Source of the DNA: Prolixibacteraceae bacterium
GTDB lineage: Bacteria; Bacteroidota; Bacteroidia; Bacteroidales; Prolixibacteraceae
Assembly (NCBI GenBank): GCA_028282705.1
Contig: JANQHI010000037.1
Span: 62,001-126,000 of the forward strand
DNA length: 64,000 nucleotides
Direction: 5' to 3'
In this document: piece by piece, positions 8,793 to 17,545 of the stretch
Numbering within the stretch: position 1 is the stretch's first letter
Layout: the number at the start of each line of letters is the position of its first letter
The notes under the pieces: model-generated
What the model saw: only the letters and a program-made list of their open reading frames with translations
Told to the model about the DNA's origin: nothing
Database searches by the model: none
Program-made: the position numbers and the translations under genes

Positions 8793-9923
8793 TTAAATGC
8801 GTTGCATAAGTTTTAATGTCATCTCCTTTTTCCAGCTTTCAAAGCTACTATCTAATATCCTTTCCCTGGATTCTTGTACCAACCAAAGGTAAAAAGCCAG
8901 GTTATGTTGGCTGGCAATTTGTGCCCCAAGCATTTCTCCAGAAATAATCAAATGGCGCAAGTAAGCTTTAGAATAATGGTGGTCAACAAAAGAATGGCCA
9001 TTTTTGTCAATTTCAGAATGGTCATTTTGCCACTTTTTATTCCTGATGTTTATAACCCCTTCTGATGTAAATAACATCCCATTCCTCCCATTCCTGGTTG
9101 GCATTACACAATCAAACATATCAATTCCCCTGTCTATTGCTTCAAGGATGTTCACAGGAGTGCCAACCCCCATTAAATAACGGGGTTTATTTTCTGGCAG
9201 GTCAGCAGTAGCCACTTCAACCATTTCATACATTATCTTTTCTTCTTCACCAACAGATAAGCCACCAATTGCGTAACCATCAGCTTCAAAAGTTTTAACA
9301 TGGGCAACAGCAGCTTTCCTTAATTCTGGGTAAGTGCTCCCTTGCACAATGGGGAATAATGACTGTTCATAGCCATATTTGGGTTGGGTGTTGTTAAATT
9401 GCTTAAAACATCTTTCCAGCCACCTTTGGGTAAGCTCCAATGATTTTTTTGAATAATCAAAATCAGCATCACCAGGTGTACATTCATCAAAAGCCATAAT
9501 GATGTCTGCACCAATTGACCTCTGGATGTCAATAACATTTTCGGGCGTAAAAAGGTGGTATGACCCATCAATGTGGCTTTGAAACCTGGCTCCTTCTTCA
9601 GTAAGTTTCCTGATATCACCTAATGAAAAAACCTGGAAACCTCCACTATCAGTCAGGATTGGCCCATCCCAGCCATTGAATTTATGTAACCCCCCTGCAG
9701 ACTCAATTACTGATATTCCCGGGCGCAAGTATAGGTGGTAAGTGTTGCCAAGGATTATTTGAGCTTTAATATCATCTTTAAGGTCACGTGAATGAATGCC
9801 TTTTACTGACCCTGCCGTGCCCACAGGCATAAAAATTGGGGTTTCAATTTGTCCATGGCTTGTTGTTAATTTACCTGCCCTTGCCCTTGATCCTGAAGAT
9901 GTTGTAATCAGCTCAAAATTCAT
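8793..9923 (-). CDS. tgt: queuine tRNA-ribosyltransferase (tRNA-guanine transglycosylase)
   Basis: Exchanges guanine 34 of GUN-anticodon tRNAs for preQ1 during queuosine synthesis. Family motifs are present: ETPIFMPVGT near the N-terminus, TDSGGFQVFSL with the catalytic Asp, GGLSVGE, and FDCVMPTRNGRNG with the nucleophile Asp. I chose the ATG at 9923; the frame is open to a TTG at 9944, but the protein family begins at MNFEL. Odd: the usual zinc ligands C-x-C-x2-C just before YSxAYLxHL are replaced by Gly, Ser and Asp (GHSFVD), while the later His (SQHNL) remains. Related Bacteroidota proteins, as I recall, share this loss. Confidence 0.92.
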   Translation of the reverse strand: MNFELITTSSGSRARAGKLTTSHGQIETPIFMPVGTAGSVKGIHSRDLKDDIKAQIILGNTYHLYLRPGISVIESAGGLHKFNGWDGPILTDSGGFQVFSLGDIRKLTEEGARFQSHIDGSYHLFTPENVIDIQRSIGADIIMAFDECTPGDADFDYSKKSLELTQRWLERCFKQFNNTQPKYGYEQSLFPIVQGSTYPELRKAAVAHVKTFEADGYAIGGLSVGEEEKIMYEMVEVATADLPENKPRYLMGVGTPVNILEAIDRGIDMFDCVMPTRNGRNGMLFTSEGVINIRNKKWQNDHSEIDKNGHSFVDHHYSKAYLRHLIISGEMLGAQIASQHNLAFYLWLVQESRERILDSSFESWKKEMTLKLMQRI

Positions 9924-10063
9924 GTCCCTAAATTGTGGCTTCAAAGATAATTATTAAACTTTAATTCAGTAGGCATAAAAAAATGAGGGACTTGTTAATT
10001 ATATTTAATTTTGATTAAAGGGAATTTATATTATACTTCTATTTTTGCCATAAATAAATTGGA

Positions 10064-11197
10064 ATGGATTGGCCAGCTATTGATTTCTTGCAAAAACTTG
10101 ACCCTGTTGGAATCACCTTAATATGTTGTTTTTTAATCATATTACTTGTAAGGTTTCTGTTTGACATTATCACATTAAGCACCCTTATTTATGGTAAGAA
10201 AAAACAACTTCAGCGCGATAATTCTTTGATTTCTGTAATTATGGCTGTTAGGAATGAAGAAACAGGGCTAAAAGAAAACCTGCCTTCAATCCTTGGACTC
10301 GAAGACACAAATTATGAGGTAATTGTGATTGATGATTTCTCGCAGGACCAATCATTAACCATACTTGGTTTATTAAGGAAGGATAATAAAAGACTTAAAT
10401 TCAGTTCATTAAACCAGGAGGCGCGCTATTCTGCAAAACTAGCCAGGAATGTTGCGATGAAAGCAGCAGCAGGAGAATGGACATTGGCATTAAACCCTTT
10501 ATGTAATGTTAATGGAGATAGCTGGATTAAAGGCTTTCGGGAAAATGTGCATAAGGGTACAGAAGCAGTAATTGGTTATTATACATTCAAAAAAGAAAAA
10601 GGTTTTTACAACCTCTTATCACGCCTTGAACTATTTTTCCAGCAGCTAAACAGTTTTGTCTTTATTAAAATTGGCCTTGGCTATGTGGTGAATGAGGCTA
10701 ATGTCATGTTTGCGACTAAAAAATATTTTGAGTTAGGTGGGTTTAAAGGTGAAATGTCAGAAGAATATGCTAACCTGGAGTTATTAGCCAATAAATTCAT
10801 ACAGAAAAAAAAGGCAGAAATAATTTTGTCGCCAACAGTTAAGGTTGTTGATTCAGGGCATGTTGGCAGAAAAAGCTTTTTTGAATTATTAACCAAATCA
10901 ACGCGCATAAAAAGAAAACTTACTTTTTTTAAAAGGGTAGTACTTGCAATCAATGATACCAGCAAATTCCTTTTGCCATTGCTCTTTTTTGTAGTAGCAT
11001 TTTTGTACCCTGTTCTTTTAATACCAGTGTTTTCTCTTATTGGTATTAAGATAATTCTACATATGTTTATTGTTATCAGTGTGTTAAAACATTTGAATGA
11101 ACAAAAAATATTTATACCTTCGTTATTGTATGAGTTGTTGATGCCTTATTTCCTGGCATTTTCGAGATTAATAAATCGTTTACCATTTAAAGGCTGA
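10064..11197 (+). CDS. family 2 glycosyltransferase, membrane-associated
   Basis: A 377-residue inverting glycosyltransferase. An N-terminal membrane helix (about 13-37) precedes a GT-A domain with SLISVIMAVRNEE, the DxD-like IDDFSQD and the AxNxAMKAAAGEW core. Two or three C-terminal helices (about 300-355) anchor it again. It probably adds a sugar to a lipid-linked or cell-envelope glycan; the substrate cannot be read. Its stop overlaps the ATG of the next gene (TGATG). A TATTTTTG element at 10041-10048 could be its -7 box, giving a very short leader. Confidence 0.82.
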   Translation: MDWPAIDFLQKLDPVGITLICCFLIILLVRFLFDIITLSTLIYGKKKQLQRDNSLISVIMAVRNEETGLKENLPSILGLEDTNYEVIVIDDFSQDQSLTILGLLRKDNKRLKFSSLNQEARYSAKLARNVAMKAAAGEWTLALNPLCNVNGDSWIKGFRENVHKGTEAVIGYYTFKKEKGFYNLLSRLELFFQQLNSFVFIKIGLGYVVNEANVMFATKKYFELGGFKGEMSEEYANLELLANKFIQKKKAEIILSPTVKVVDSGHVGRKSFFELLTKSTRIKRKLTFFKRVVLAINDTSKFLLPLLFFVVAFLYPVLLIPVFSLIGIKIILHMFIVISVLKHLNEQKIFIPSLLYELLMPYFLAFSRLINRLPFKG

Positions 11198-11811
11198 TGA
11201 AACCCTTGAATCATAACTTATCAGAAAAAGCCCAACAAGATTTTTTACTTGTTCAGGCTGCTTTATCTGGTGACGAAAAGGCTTTTGCCAAATTGCTTGG
11301 CCGTTACAAGGATGCCATATTTTTTATGTTGTTAAAAATGGTGAACAACAAAAGTGATGCAGAAGACCTCACTCTTGAAGCATTTGGAAAAGCATTTAAA
11401 AACCTCCACCAATATTCTCCTAGTTATGCATTTAGTACCTGGTTGTTTAAAATAGCTTCAAACAATTGCATTGATTTCTTAAGGAAAAAAAGGGGTATGC
11501 ATATTTCTATTGAAAATAACCTGGAGTCTAATGAAAATAATGAGCAGCCTATTAAACTTAAATCCAAAGAGCCTAACCCTGAAGAAAAATTGATCAGGAT
11601 GCAAAAGGCTATTTTACTAAGGAAAGTTGTGAGAAGGCTGAAACCCAGGTATCGCACATTGGTTGAATTACGTTATTTTAGGGAATTTTCTTATGAAGAA
11701 ATTGCCAAAGAGCTGGAATTGCCTTTAGGAACTGTAAAGGCACAACTATTCAGGGCACGAGAAATGCTTTTTAAAATAATTGAATCAACTGAGATAGGGG
11801 AAAAAGATTAA
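11197..11811 (+). CDS. ECF-type RNA polymerase sigma factor
   Basis: A 204-residue sigma-70 factor. Region 2 covers about 28-95 (LLGRYKDAIFFMLLKMV through FSTWLFKIASNNCIDFLRKK) and region 4 about 140-195 (LKPRYRTLVELRYFREFSYEEIAKELELPLGTVKAQLFRARE). No anti-sigma gene is adjacent; the neighbours are a glycosyltransferase (overlapping 1 base) and rsmG (3 bases downstream). The long charged linker (about 100-130) between the regions is typical of this Bacteroidota group. Target genes are unknown. Confidence 0.92.
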   Translation: MKPLNHNLSEKAQQDFLLVQAALSGDEKAFAKLLGRYKDAIFFMLLKMVNNKSDAEDLTLEAFGKAFKNLHQYSPSYAFSTWLFKIASNNCIDFLRKKRGMHISIENNLESNENNEQPIKLKSKEPNPEEKLIRMQKAILLRKVVRRLKPRYRTLVELRYFREFSYEEIAKELELPLGTVKAQLFRAREMLFKIIESTEIGEKD

Positions 11812-11814
11812 TTT

Positions 11815-12435
11815 ATGGATGTTTTATTAAAGTACTTTCCTAATTTGCAAGCAGGGCAAAAGGAGCAGTTTGAGCAGTTGGGTGGACTATATGCTGAGTG
11901 GAATGAAAAAATCAATGTTATATCAAGGAAAGATATTTCAGAAATTTATGAAAGGCATATACTTCATTCCCTGGCTATTGCAAAAGTTATTTTATTTAAC
12001 CCTGGGACTAACATCCTAGATGTAGGTACAGGTGGAGGTTTCCCAGGTATTCCATTGGCAATTTTATTTCCTGAAGCAACATTCCACCTGGTTGATTCAA
12101 TAGGTAAGAAAATTAAAGTGGTAAAAGGAGTTTCAAGCTCTTTGGGTTTAAGTAATGTAACAGCTGAACAAACTAGGGTGGAAGCAATCAAAACAACTTT
12201 TGATTTTGTTATCAGCAGGGCTGTAACAGCTTTCCCAAAGTTTGTGGGGTGGGTGCAGCAAAACATACATGCCAGGTATAAAAATTCTCTTCCTAATGGC
12301 ATACTTTATTTAAAGGGGGGTGATTTCGAAAATGAAATTTCACGCTATGGGAAAAGGGCAATGGTTTACCCCATAAGCGATTTTTTTGAGGAACCTTTTT
12401 TTGAAACAAAGAAGGTAATCCATCTTAGCCTATAA
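11815..12435 (+). CDS. rsmG: 16S rRNA (guanine-527-N7)-methyltransferase
   Basis: A 206-residue SAM-dependent methyltransferase that modifies G527 in the decoding region of 16S rRNA. The N-terminal WNEKINVISRKD and HILHSLAIA motifs and the SAM site ILDVGTGGGFPGIPLAI are all diagnostic. It follows the sigma factor by 3 bases and ends in a 6-base overlap with convergent pfkA. Length is normal. Confidence 0.94.
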   Translation: MDVLLKYFPNLQAGQKEQFEQLGGLYAEWNEKINVISRKDISEIYERHILHSLAIAKVILFNPGTNILDVGTGGGFPGIPLAILFPEATFHLVDSIGKKIKVVKGVSSSLGLSNVTAEQTRVEAIKTTFDFVISRAVTAFPKFVGWVQQNIHARYKNSLPNGILYLKGGDFENEISRYGKRAMVYPISDFFEEPFFETKKVIHLSL

Positions 12436-13470
12436 ATACTCATCACCAAATGAAACCCCCATTTTGCGCGCTTTTGCAATCAGTCTAAAATCAGGTTTGA
12501 CCAGCCTGAGCTTCCCTCCAACTTCTTCAAGGGGGACAGTGGTTATCTGGTTATTCTTCATAGCCACCATGGTGCCATAACATTCCTGTGCAATACACTG
12601 TGCAGCATATGAACCATAACGTGTTGCCAGTATCCTGTCATTTGGTGTAGGGCTTCCTCCGCGTTGGATGTACCCCAAGACAGTTTCACGGGTTTCAAGT
12701 TCAGTATATGTATGGATTGCATTGGCAATATGCCTGGCTGCTGATGAATTTTTAGGATGGTCAATGCCCTCGGCAACTACTACAATTGAATAAGGTTTGT
12801 TGTCTTCATACCTTTGTTCAACTTTCTTACATACTGACCTGATGTTGTACTCCAGTTCAGGGATTAAAATAATGTCGCCACCACCTGCCATACCTGCATA
12901 AAGTGCAAGCCAGCCTGCATTGTGCCCCATTACTTCAATGATCATTACACGCTGGTGGGAGTTGGCCGTAGTATGTAACCTGTCAATAGCTTCTACTGCT
13001 ATTTGCACACCTGAATCAAAACCAAAAGTAATATCAGTTCCCCATACATCATTATCAATGGTTTTTGGGATGCCAATTACATTCAGCCCCTCTTTTGACA
13101 ACATGTTTGCAGTTTTCATGGTTCCATTCCCTCCAATACAAACTATGCAATCAAGCCCTAATTTTTTGTAGTTTTTTTTGATAAGCTCTGGTTTTTCCCT
13201 TCCATTGTCTCCATTCTTGACAATTTTATAGGGCTTTTCCCTTGAGGTGCCAAGTATAGTCCCGCCCAATGTTAATATCCCGGAAAGGGCGGATTCTTCC
13301 AGTGTAATGTATTCATTATTGATCAGCCCCAGGAACCCAGCCCTGAAACCTAAAACTTCCATCCCATATTCTACAATTGCAGTCTTCCCAACTCCACGAA
13401 TTGCAGCATTTAAGCCAGGGCAGTCGCCCCCTGCAGTCAATATCCCAATTTTTTTTGCTTGTGCATCCAT
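12430..13470 (-). CDS. pfkA: 6-phosphofructokinase
   Basis: A 346-residue phosphofructokinase that converts fructose 6-phosphate to the 1,6-bisphosphate. Motifs: ILTAGGDCPGLNA (nucleotide site), GGNGTMKTA, PKTIDND (catalytic Asp), VMGHNAGWLALYAG and GYIQRGGSPTPNDR. The phosphoryl-donor signature is mixed: Gly at the E. coli Gly104 position (GGNG), as in ATP enzymes, but Lys at the Gly124 position (PKTIDND), as in pyrophosphate enzymes. Enzymes with this Gly/Lys pair include both ATP and PPi users, so the donor is not settled. Single gene, convergent with rsmG. Confidence 0.93.
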   Translation of the reverse strand: MDAQAKKIGILTAGGDCPGLNAAIRGVGKTAIVEYGMEVLGFRAGFLGLINNEYITLEESALSGILTLGGTILGTSREKPYKIVKNGDNGREKPELIKKNYKKLGLDCIVCIGGNGTMKTANMLSKEGLNVIGIPKTIDNDVWGTDITFGFDSGVQIAVEAIDRLHTTANSHQRVMIIEVMGHNAGWLALYAGMAGGGDIILIPELEYNIRSVCKKVEQRYEDNKPYSIVVVAEGIDHPKNSSAARHIANAIHTYTELETRETVLGYIQRGGSPTPNDRILATRYGSYAAQCIAQECYGTMVAMKNNQITTVPLEEVGGKLRLVKPDFRLIAKARKMGVSFGDEYL

Positions 13471-13646
13471 TTAGCAAATACTCCTAATTTTTTATTTTTC
13501 TTCCAATTTTAAATCTAATTTACAAAAAAGATTTTTTTATTGGGCATGCAAAGTTCATCCTTTTTTTTAAACCCGAAAGTATTAATAGCCCAAAATATTA
13601 CTTATAGTTTTTCAGTCTTACATCAAACAGCTTTAATATAAAATTG

Positions 13647-13654
13647 TATTTTTG
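13647..13654 (+). promoter_or_regulatory. candidate Bacteroidota -7 promoter element
   Basis: TATTTTTG matches the TAnnTTTG -7 consensus of the primary sigma factor in Bacteroidota. It lies 40 bases before the DUF1080 start. No convincing TTTG -33 box is seen at the expected distance, so this is tentative. Confidence 0.35.
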
Positions 13655-13694
13655 TTTGTGTTAAAGAATAACCTTATCAATTAAATTTAATAAA

Positions 13695-14471
13695 ATGAGA
13701 AACTTTAAAATCTTAATTATTTTGGGCGTGGTTGCTGCAATGGTTTCATGCAAAAGCACACAAAACATTTCAAAATCTGGTGCAAAGGCTGAAGTTGCAG
13801 CAATAAATGAATTGTCTGCTTCTGAGAAAGCTGATGGCTGGGTATTGTTGTTTGATGGTAAAACCAGTGAAGGTTGGCGTGGGGTGAATAAAGATTATTT
13901 CCCTTCAGGCTGGGCTATTGTTGATGGGACTTTACATTGCAAAGGGTCTGGCAAAGGAGAGGCTGGTGCTCATGATGGGGGTGATGTACTGTATGACAAA
14001 GAGTTTAGTAACTTTATCCTGAAATTGGAATGGAAAATTTCTGAAGGGGGGAATTCTGGTATCTTTTATTTAGGGCAGGAAGTTGAAGGATGGCCAATTT
14101 GGAAAACTGCTCCTGAAATGCAAGTACTTGATAATGCCAAGCACCCTGATTCATTCTTAGGTAAAGATGGCAACAGGAAAGCTGGTTCATTGTATGACCT
14201 GATCCCTGCCAAGCCACAAAATGCAAAACCTGCTGGCGAGTGGAACAGTGTGGAAATAGTAGTTTACAAAGGTACTGTTGTACACAAAATGAATGGTGAA
14301 ATTGTTCTAGAGTACCATTTATGGACTGATGATTGGGACAAACTGGTATCTGGTTCAAAATTCCCAGGGCTAAATCCAGATTGGCACAAAGTAGCTGAGA
14401 AAGGTTATGTTGCAGTGCAAGACCATGGTGATGATGTTTGGTACAGGAATATCAAAATCAAAGAATTATAA
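13695..14471 (+). CDS. DUF1080 (3-keto-disaccharide hydrolase-like) lipoprotein
   Basis: A 258-residue lipoprotein: the signal peptide ends in AAMVSC with lipidated Cys19. The rest is one concanavalin-like DUF1080 domain (about 45-258), recognisable by WVLLFDGKTSEGWRG, the FILKLEWKISEGGNSGIFYLG core and EWNSVEIVV. Members of this fold bind or cleave glycosides, and some hydrolyse 3-keto-disaccharides; the substrate here is unknown. It probably sits in the periplasm on a membrane. Monocistronic, with its own promoter candidate and a terminator shared with the convergent gldB. Confidence 0.87.
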   Translation: MRNFKILIILGVVAAMVSCKSTQNISKSGAKAEVAAINELSASEKADGWVLLFDGKTSEGWRGVNKDYFPSGWAIVDGTLHCKGSGKGEAGAHDGGDVLYDKEFSNFILKLEWKISEGGNSGIFYLGQEVEGWPIWKTAPEMQVLDNAKHPDSFLGKDGNRKAGSLYDLIPAKPQNAKPAGEWNSVEIVVYKGTVVHKMNGEIVLEYHLWTDDWDKLVSGSKFPGLNPDWHKVAEKGYVAVQDHGDDVWYRNIKIKEL

Positions 14472-14494
14472 GATATTTTCAATATGAGTAAAAA

Positions 14495-14526
14495 GGGTGC
14501 TTACCTTAAGGTTGGTGCCCTTTTTT
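14495..14526 (+). terminator. terminator between DUF1080 gene and gldB
   Basis: An 11-pair hairpin with one mismatch and several G-T pairs (GGGTGCTTACC / GGTTGGTGCCC, loop TTAA) is followed by six T. It starts 23 bases after the DUF1080 stop; the T run covers the end of the convergent gldB. Confidence 0.75.
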
Positions 14527-15538
14527 ATTCAGGGAAATACCCGGAAGCATTTAATAATTTTTGGGCATCATGCATTTCCATTAACTGAGGAAGGGTAACC
14601 TCAGGGTGTTTATCCATAAATTTCCTTACGATTTGCCAGCCTAGCCACACTCCTGTTCTTCCTGGTGATTCCAAGGGGAATCCATTGGTGTATGGTCCAT
14701 CACTTATGAAACGTTTGATGTCCATCCTGCCAGTTATATAAAGCCTTTTATCTTCAACCAGTTTAAACCACATTTGGGCTTCATTATTTTTGCACCATTC
14801 CAGTTGTTTTTCAGTATACCCAATTTTCAGTGTATCATGCTGTTTGGGTAACATGGCATCAACAAAATACATTAATTTCCCCTCATAAACCATGTGGCTT
14901 AGCAAGGTTGATTCAGTACTTTTATTTTCAAACTCTGTCAGTGCCCAGCTATACATTACATCTGCAGCTATTTTTTCTTTATACATTTTTTGAAGTTTGT
15001 AATTAGGTATATCCAACCTTTTATAATAGGAGAAATCTTTTCCCAGGTATTTGTCAAGGCTTATCCCAATTAGCCCAGCTGATGTAACAAGAGACTGGTT
15101 AAAACCTGATATACATGTATAAATTTCAGGCACTTCTTTTTCTGGGAAGTAATAGTTGTAATGCTTAAAGGCTTTTGTAAGTTGTTTTTCAGTCCTTGAA
15201 AAGTTGCCAAATACAGCTCGCACCTCTTTTCGGGTGTTAAGTATCATGGTGTCAGTGGTATACATTTTCAGGAGAGAGAAGAAATGAGGGTCATTGATTC
15301 CTCCAATATTGATTATTTTATATGTAAAAATGTCAAAAAACTCACCATATTCGGCCTTGATTTTTTCCACACTGTTTTCAAAAGATGTGGTGTCTATCTC
15401 AAAAAGGCTGTTATCCAGGTGTTTTACCTGTAAATCAATTTTTACATCAGAAACATCAATTTTCAGCTTATTCCTTTTGCAGGAAAAAAAGGCAATGCAC
15501 GCAACTAGTAGTAGAAAAGAAATTTTCAGGCCTTTCAT
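14525..15538 (-). CDS. gldB: gliding motility lipoprotein GldB
   Basis: A 337-residue lipoprotein (signal peptide ending AFFSC, Cys20). The family pattern is clear: the KIDVSDVKIDLQVKHLDNSLF start, GFNQSLVTSAGLIGISLDKYLG in the middle, and the C-terminal PGRTGVWLGWQIVRKFM. GldB is required for gliding in Flavobacterium and is present widely in Bacteroidota with T9SS; its biochemical role is unsettled. gldC, often next to gldB, is not here. The divergent neighbour is nadE. Confidence 0.9.
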   Translation of the reverse strand: MKGLKISFLLLVACIAFFSCKRNKLKIDVSDVKIDLQVKHLDNSLFEIDTTSFENSVEKIKAEYGEFFDIFTYKIINIGGINDPHFFSLLKMYTTDTMILNTRKEVRAVFGNFSRTEKQLTKAFKHYNYYFPEKEVPEIYTCISGFNQSLVTSAGLIGISLDKYLGKDFSYYKRLDIPNYKLQKMYKEKIAADVMYSWALTEFENKSTESTLLSHMVYEGKLMYFVDAMLPKQHDTLKIGYTEKQLEWCKNNEAQMWFKLVEDKRLYITGRMDIKRFISDGPYTNGFPLESPGRTGVWLGWQIVRKFMDKHPEVTLPQLMEMHDAQKLLNASGYFPE

Positions 15539-15573
15539 TCGTTTATATTATTAATTTTCAATGGTAACTCATG

Positions 15574-15629
15574 CCTGCCTGGCTTGCGCAGTCAGACAGG
15601 TAACTCGTCCCGAGTGCCCGGGACTCGTT
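15574..15629. repeat. GC-rich double hairpin in the gldB-nadE spacer
   Basis: Two adjacent palindromes: CCTGCCTGGC / GTCAGACAGG (15574-15583 and 15591-15600, 9 of 10 pairs with one G-T) and CGAGT-GCCCGGG-ACTCG (15611-15627). They are strikingly GC-rich compared with the AT-rich spacer around them, as in dispersed intergenic repeats. A similar GCCTG/CAGGC hairpin recurs at 22994-23015. Confidence 0.5.
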
Positions 15630-15753
15630 TCATATGTTAAAGTTTTTTTTATCAATTACGTAATTACAAAAATAATATTGCGAATTTGAAGTAAAAAACA
15701 GAGATTTGCACAAGTTAAAGCCATTTTCTTATTAGGCAAATAAATTACTGAAG

Positions 15754-17397
15754 ATGAAGATTGCATTAGCACAGCTAAATTACCACATTGGGAACTTTGA
15801 AAGCAATACTGAAAAAATAATCCAGTACATTGAAAAAGCAAAGTCAGAAGGAGCCGACTTAGTTTTATTTTCTGAACTTTCAGTAACTGGTTATTACCCA
15901 CATGACATGCTCGAAAGAAAAGAATTTGTTGCTAAAGCTAATTTGTTTGTTAACGAAATAGCTAAAAAATGTATAGGGGTTGCAGCAGTCATAGGGGCTC
16001 CAACAATCAATGAAGGAGAAAGGGGCAAAAAACTTTTTAATTCAGCAATCTTTATCCAGGATGGAAAGATAACCAGCTTGCACCATAAGTCACTTTTGCC
16101 AACCTATGACATTTTTGATGAATACAGGCATTTTGAACCCAACAATAAATTTGATGTAGTTGAATTTAAGGGTGAAAGGCTGGCTATTACAGTGTGTGAA
16201 GACTTGTGGGATGAGCAACCTACCAGCAATGAGTTTGGAAAGGATAAACTATACCAAACCTCGCCTATGGAGGAACTAAGCAGGCTTAACCCTACTTTGG
16301 TGCTAAACCTTTCTGCATCACCTTTTTCATATAACCAGGAAAACTGGAGGAAAAACATTTTGATCAGTAAAGCCAAAAATTATCAGGTTCCCATTGTCTA
16401 TGTAAACCAGGTTGGTGCACAAACAGAATTGGTTTTTGATGGAGGCTCAGTTTTTATAAATTCAGAAGGAGAGGTGGTAAAAGAACTCGCTTATTTTGAG
16501 GAAGGGTTTAAAATTGTTGACACTTCGTACATAGGGAAAAAAGAACTTCAGGATAAGACTGGTTATATTGAAAAGATCCATGATGCATTGGTGCTGGGAA
16601 TAAGAGATTATTTTGTAAAGATGGGATTCAAAAGTGCCACATTGGGCTTGTCTGGGGGGATTGATTCTGCAGTAACTGCTGTGTTGGCAGTGGAAGCCCT
16701 TGGTGTTGAAAACGTGAGAGTACTACTAATGCCTTCAAAATATTCATCACAACATTCAATTGATGATGCACGTGAATTGGCCGAAAACCTGGGCATACAA
16801 TATGACATACTTAAAATCCAGGATGTAGTTGATGCATTTAATAAAGATTTGCAACCCATTTTTTCAGGGCGTGAAGAGGATGTAACTGAAGAAAATATCC
16901 AGGCCAGGACCAGGGGTATTTTTGTGATGGCCCTGTCAAATAAATTTGGCAGCATCTTGCTAAATACTACCAACAAAAGTGAATGTGCAGTGGGCTATGG
17001 TACCCTGTATGGTGACATGAATGGGGGGCTTGCTGTATTAGGAGATGTGTATAAAACTGATGTATTCAAACTGGCACATTTTATAAACAGGGAAAAGGAG
17101 ATAATCCCTGAAAACTCAATAACCAAACCTCCATCTGCTGAACTGAAACCAGATCAAAAGGATACTGATTCATTGCCAGATTACAACTTATTGGATGAGA
17201 TATTGTTTGATTATATAGAGTTGAACAAGCCTCCTGAAGAAATTATTGCCAAAGGCTTTGACACTGAAATGGTTAAAAAGGTTGTACATATGGTTAATAT
17301 CAATGAGTACAAAAGGTTTCAGGCAGCCCCAATTCTCAGGGTAAGTTCAAAAGCTTTTGGGTTTGGTAGGAAAATGCCTTTAGTGGCAAAATATTAA
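15754..17397 (+). CDS. nadE: glutamine-dependent NAD+ synthetase
   Basis: A 547-residue two-domain enzyme that amidates nicotinic acid adenine dinucleotide to NAD+. The N-terminal nitrilase-type glutaminase domain (about 1-260) shows the Glu (FSELSVTGYYP), Lys (HHKSLLPTYDIFDE) and Cys (VCEDLWDE) catalytic residues. The C-terminal synthetase domain has the P-loop LGLSGGIDSAV and NTTNKSECAVGYGTLYGDMNGG. Length and architecture are normal. It is divergent from gldB and ends ahead of a Crp-type regulator gene with its own promoter. Confidence 0.95.
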   Translation: MKIALAQLNYHIGNFESNTEKIIQYIEKAKSEGADLVLFSELSVTGYYPHDMLERKEFVAKANLFVNEIAKKCIGVAAVIGAPTINEGERGKKLFNSAIFIQDGKITSLHHKSLLPTYDIFDEYRHFEPNNKFDVVEFKGERLAITVCEDLWDEQPTSNEFGKDKLYQTSPMEELSRLNPTLVLNLSASPFSYNQENWRKNILISKAKNYQVPIVYVNQVGAQTELVFDGGSVFINSEGEVVKELAYFEEGFKIVDTSYIGKKELQDKTGYIEKIHDALVLGIRDYFVKMGFKSATLGLSGGIDSAVTAVLAVEALGVENVRVLLMPSKYSSQHSIDDARELAENLGIQYDILKIQDVVDAFNKDLQPIFSGREEDVTEENIQARTRGIFVMALSNKFGSILLNTTNKSECAVGYGTLYGDMNGGLAVLGDVYKTDVFKLAHFINREKEIIPENSITKPPSAELKPDQKDTDSLPDYNLLDEILFDYIELNKPPEEIIAKGFDTEMVKKVVHMVNINEYKRFQAAPILRVSSKAFGFGRKMPLVAKY

Positions 17398-17509
17398 AGT
17401 AATTGAGACTTTATAAATACAACCATTTTGTTTTTTGATCGAAATTCAATATTAGCTTTAATTAGGGCAAAATATCACGGGTAAATAGCTGGAAATTAAC
17501 AAAAATATT

Positions 17510-17517
17510 TAACTTTG
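17510..17517 (+). promoter_or_regulatory. candidate -7 promoter element of the Crp-family gene
   Basis: TAACTTTG matches TAnnTTTG and lies 29 bases before the ATG at 17546. The -33 region is not clear. Confidence 0.4.
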
Positions 17518-17545
17518 ATGCTGTAAAACATATAAGCAAAATAAT

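Noticed and set aside
11424-11657. Antisense reading frames inside real genes, such as this one inside the ECF sigma factor gene
   Set aside because: They lie wholly within well-identified genes and show no recognisable protein motifs. The same holds for all other frames inside annotated genes.
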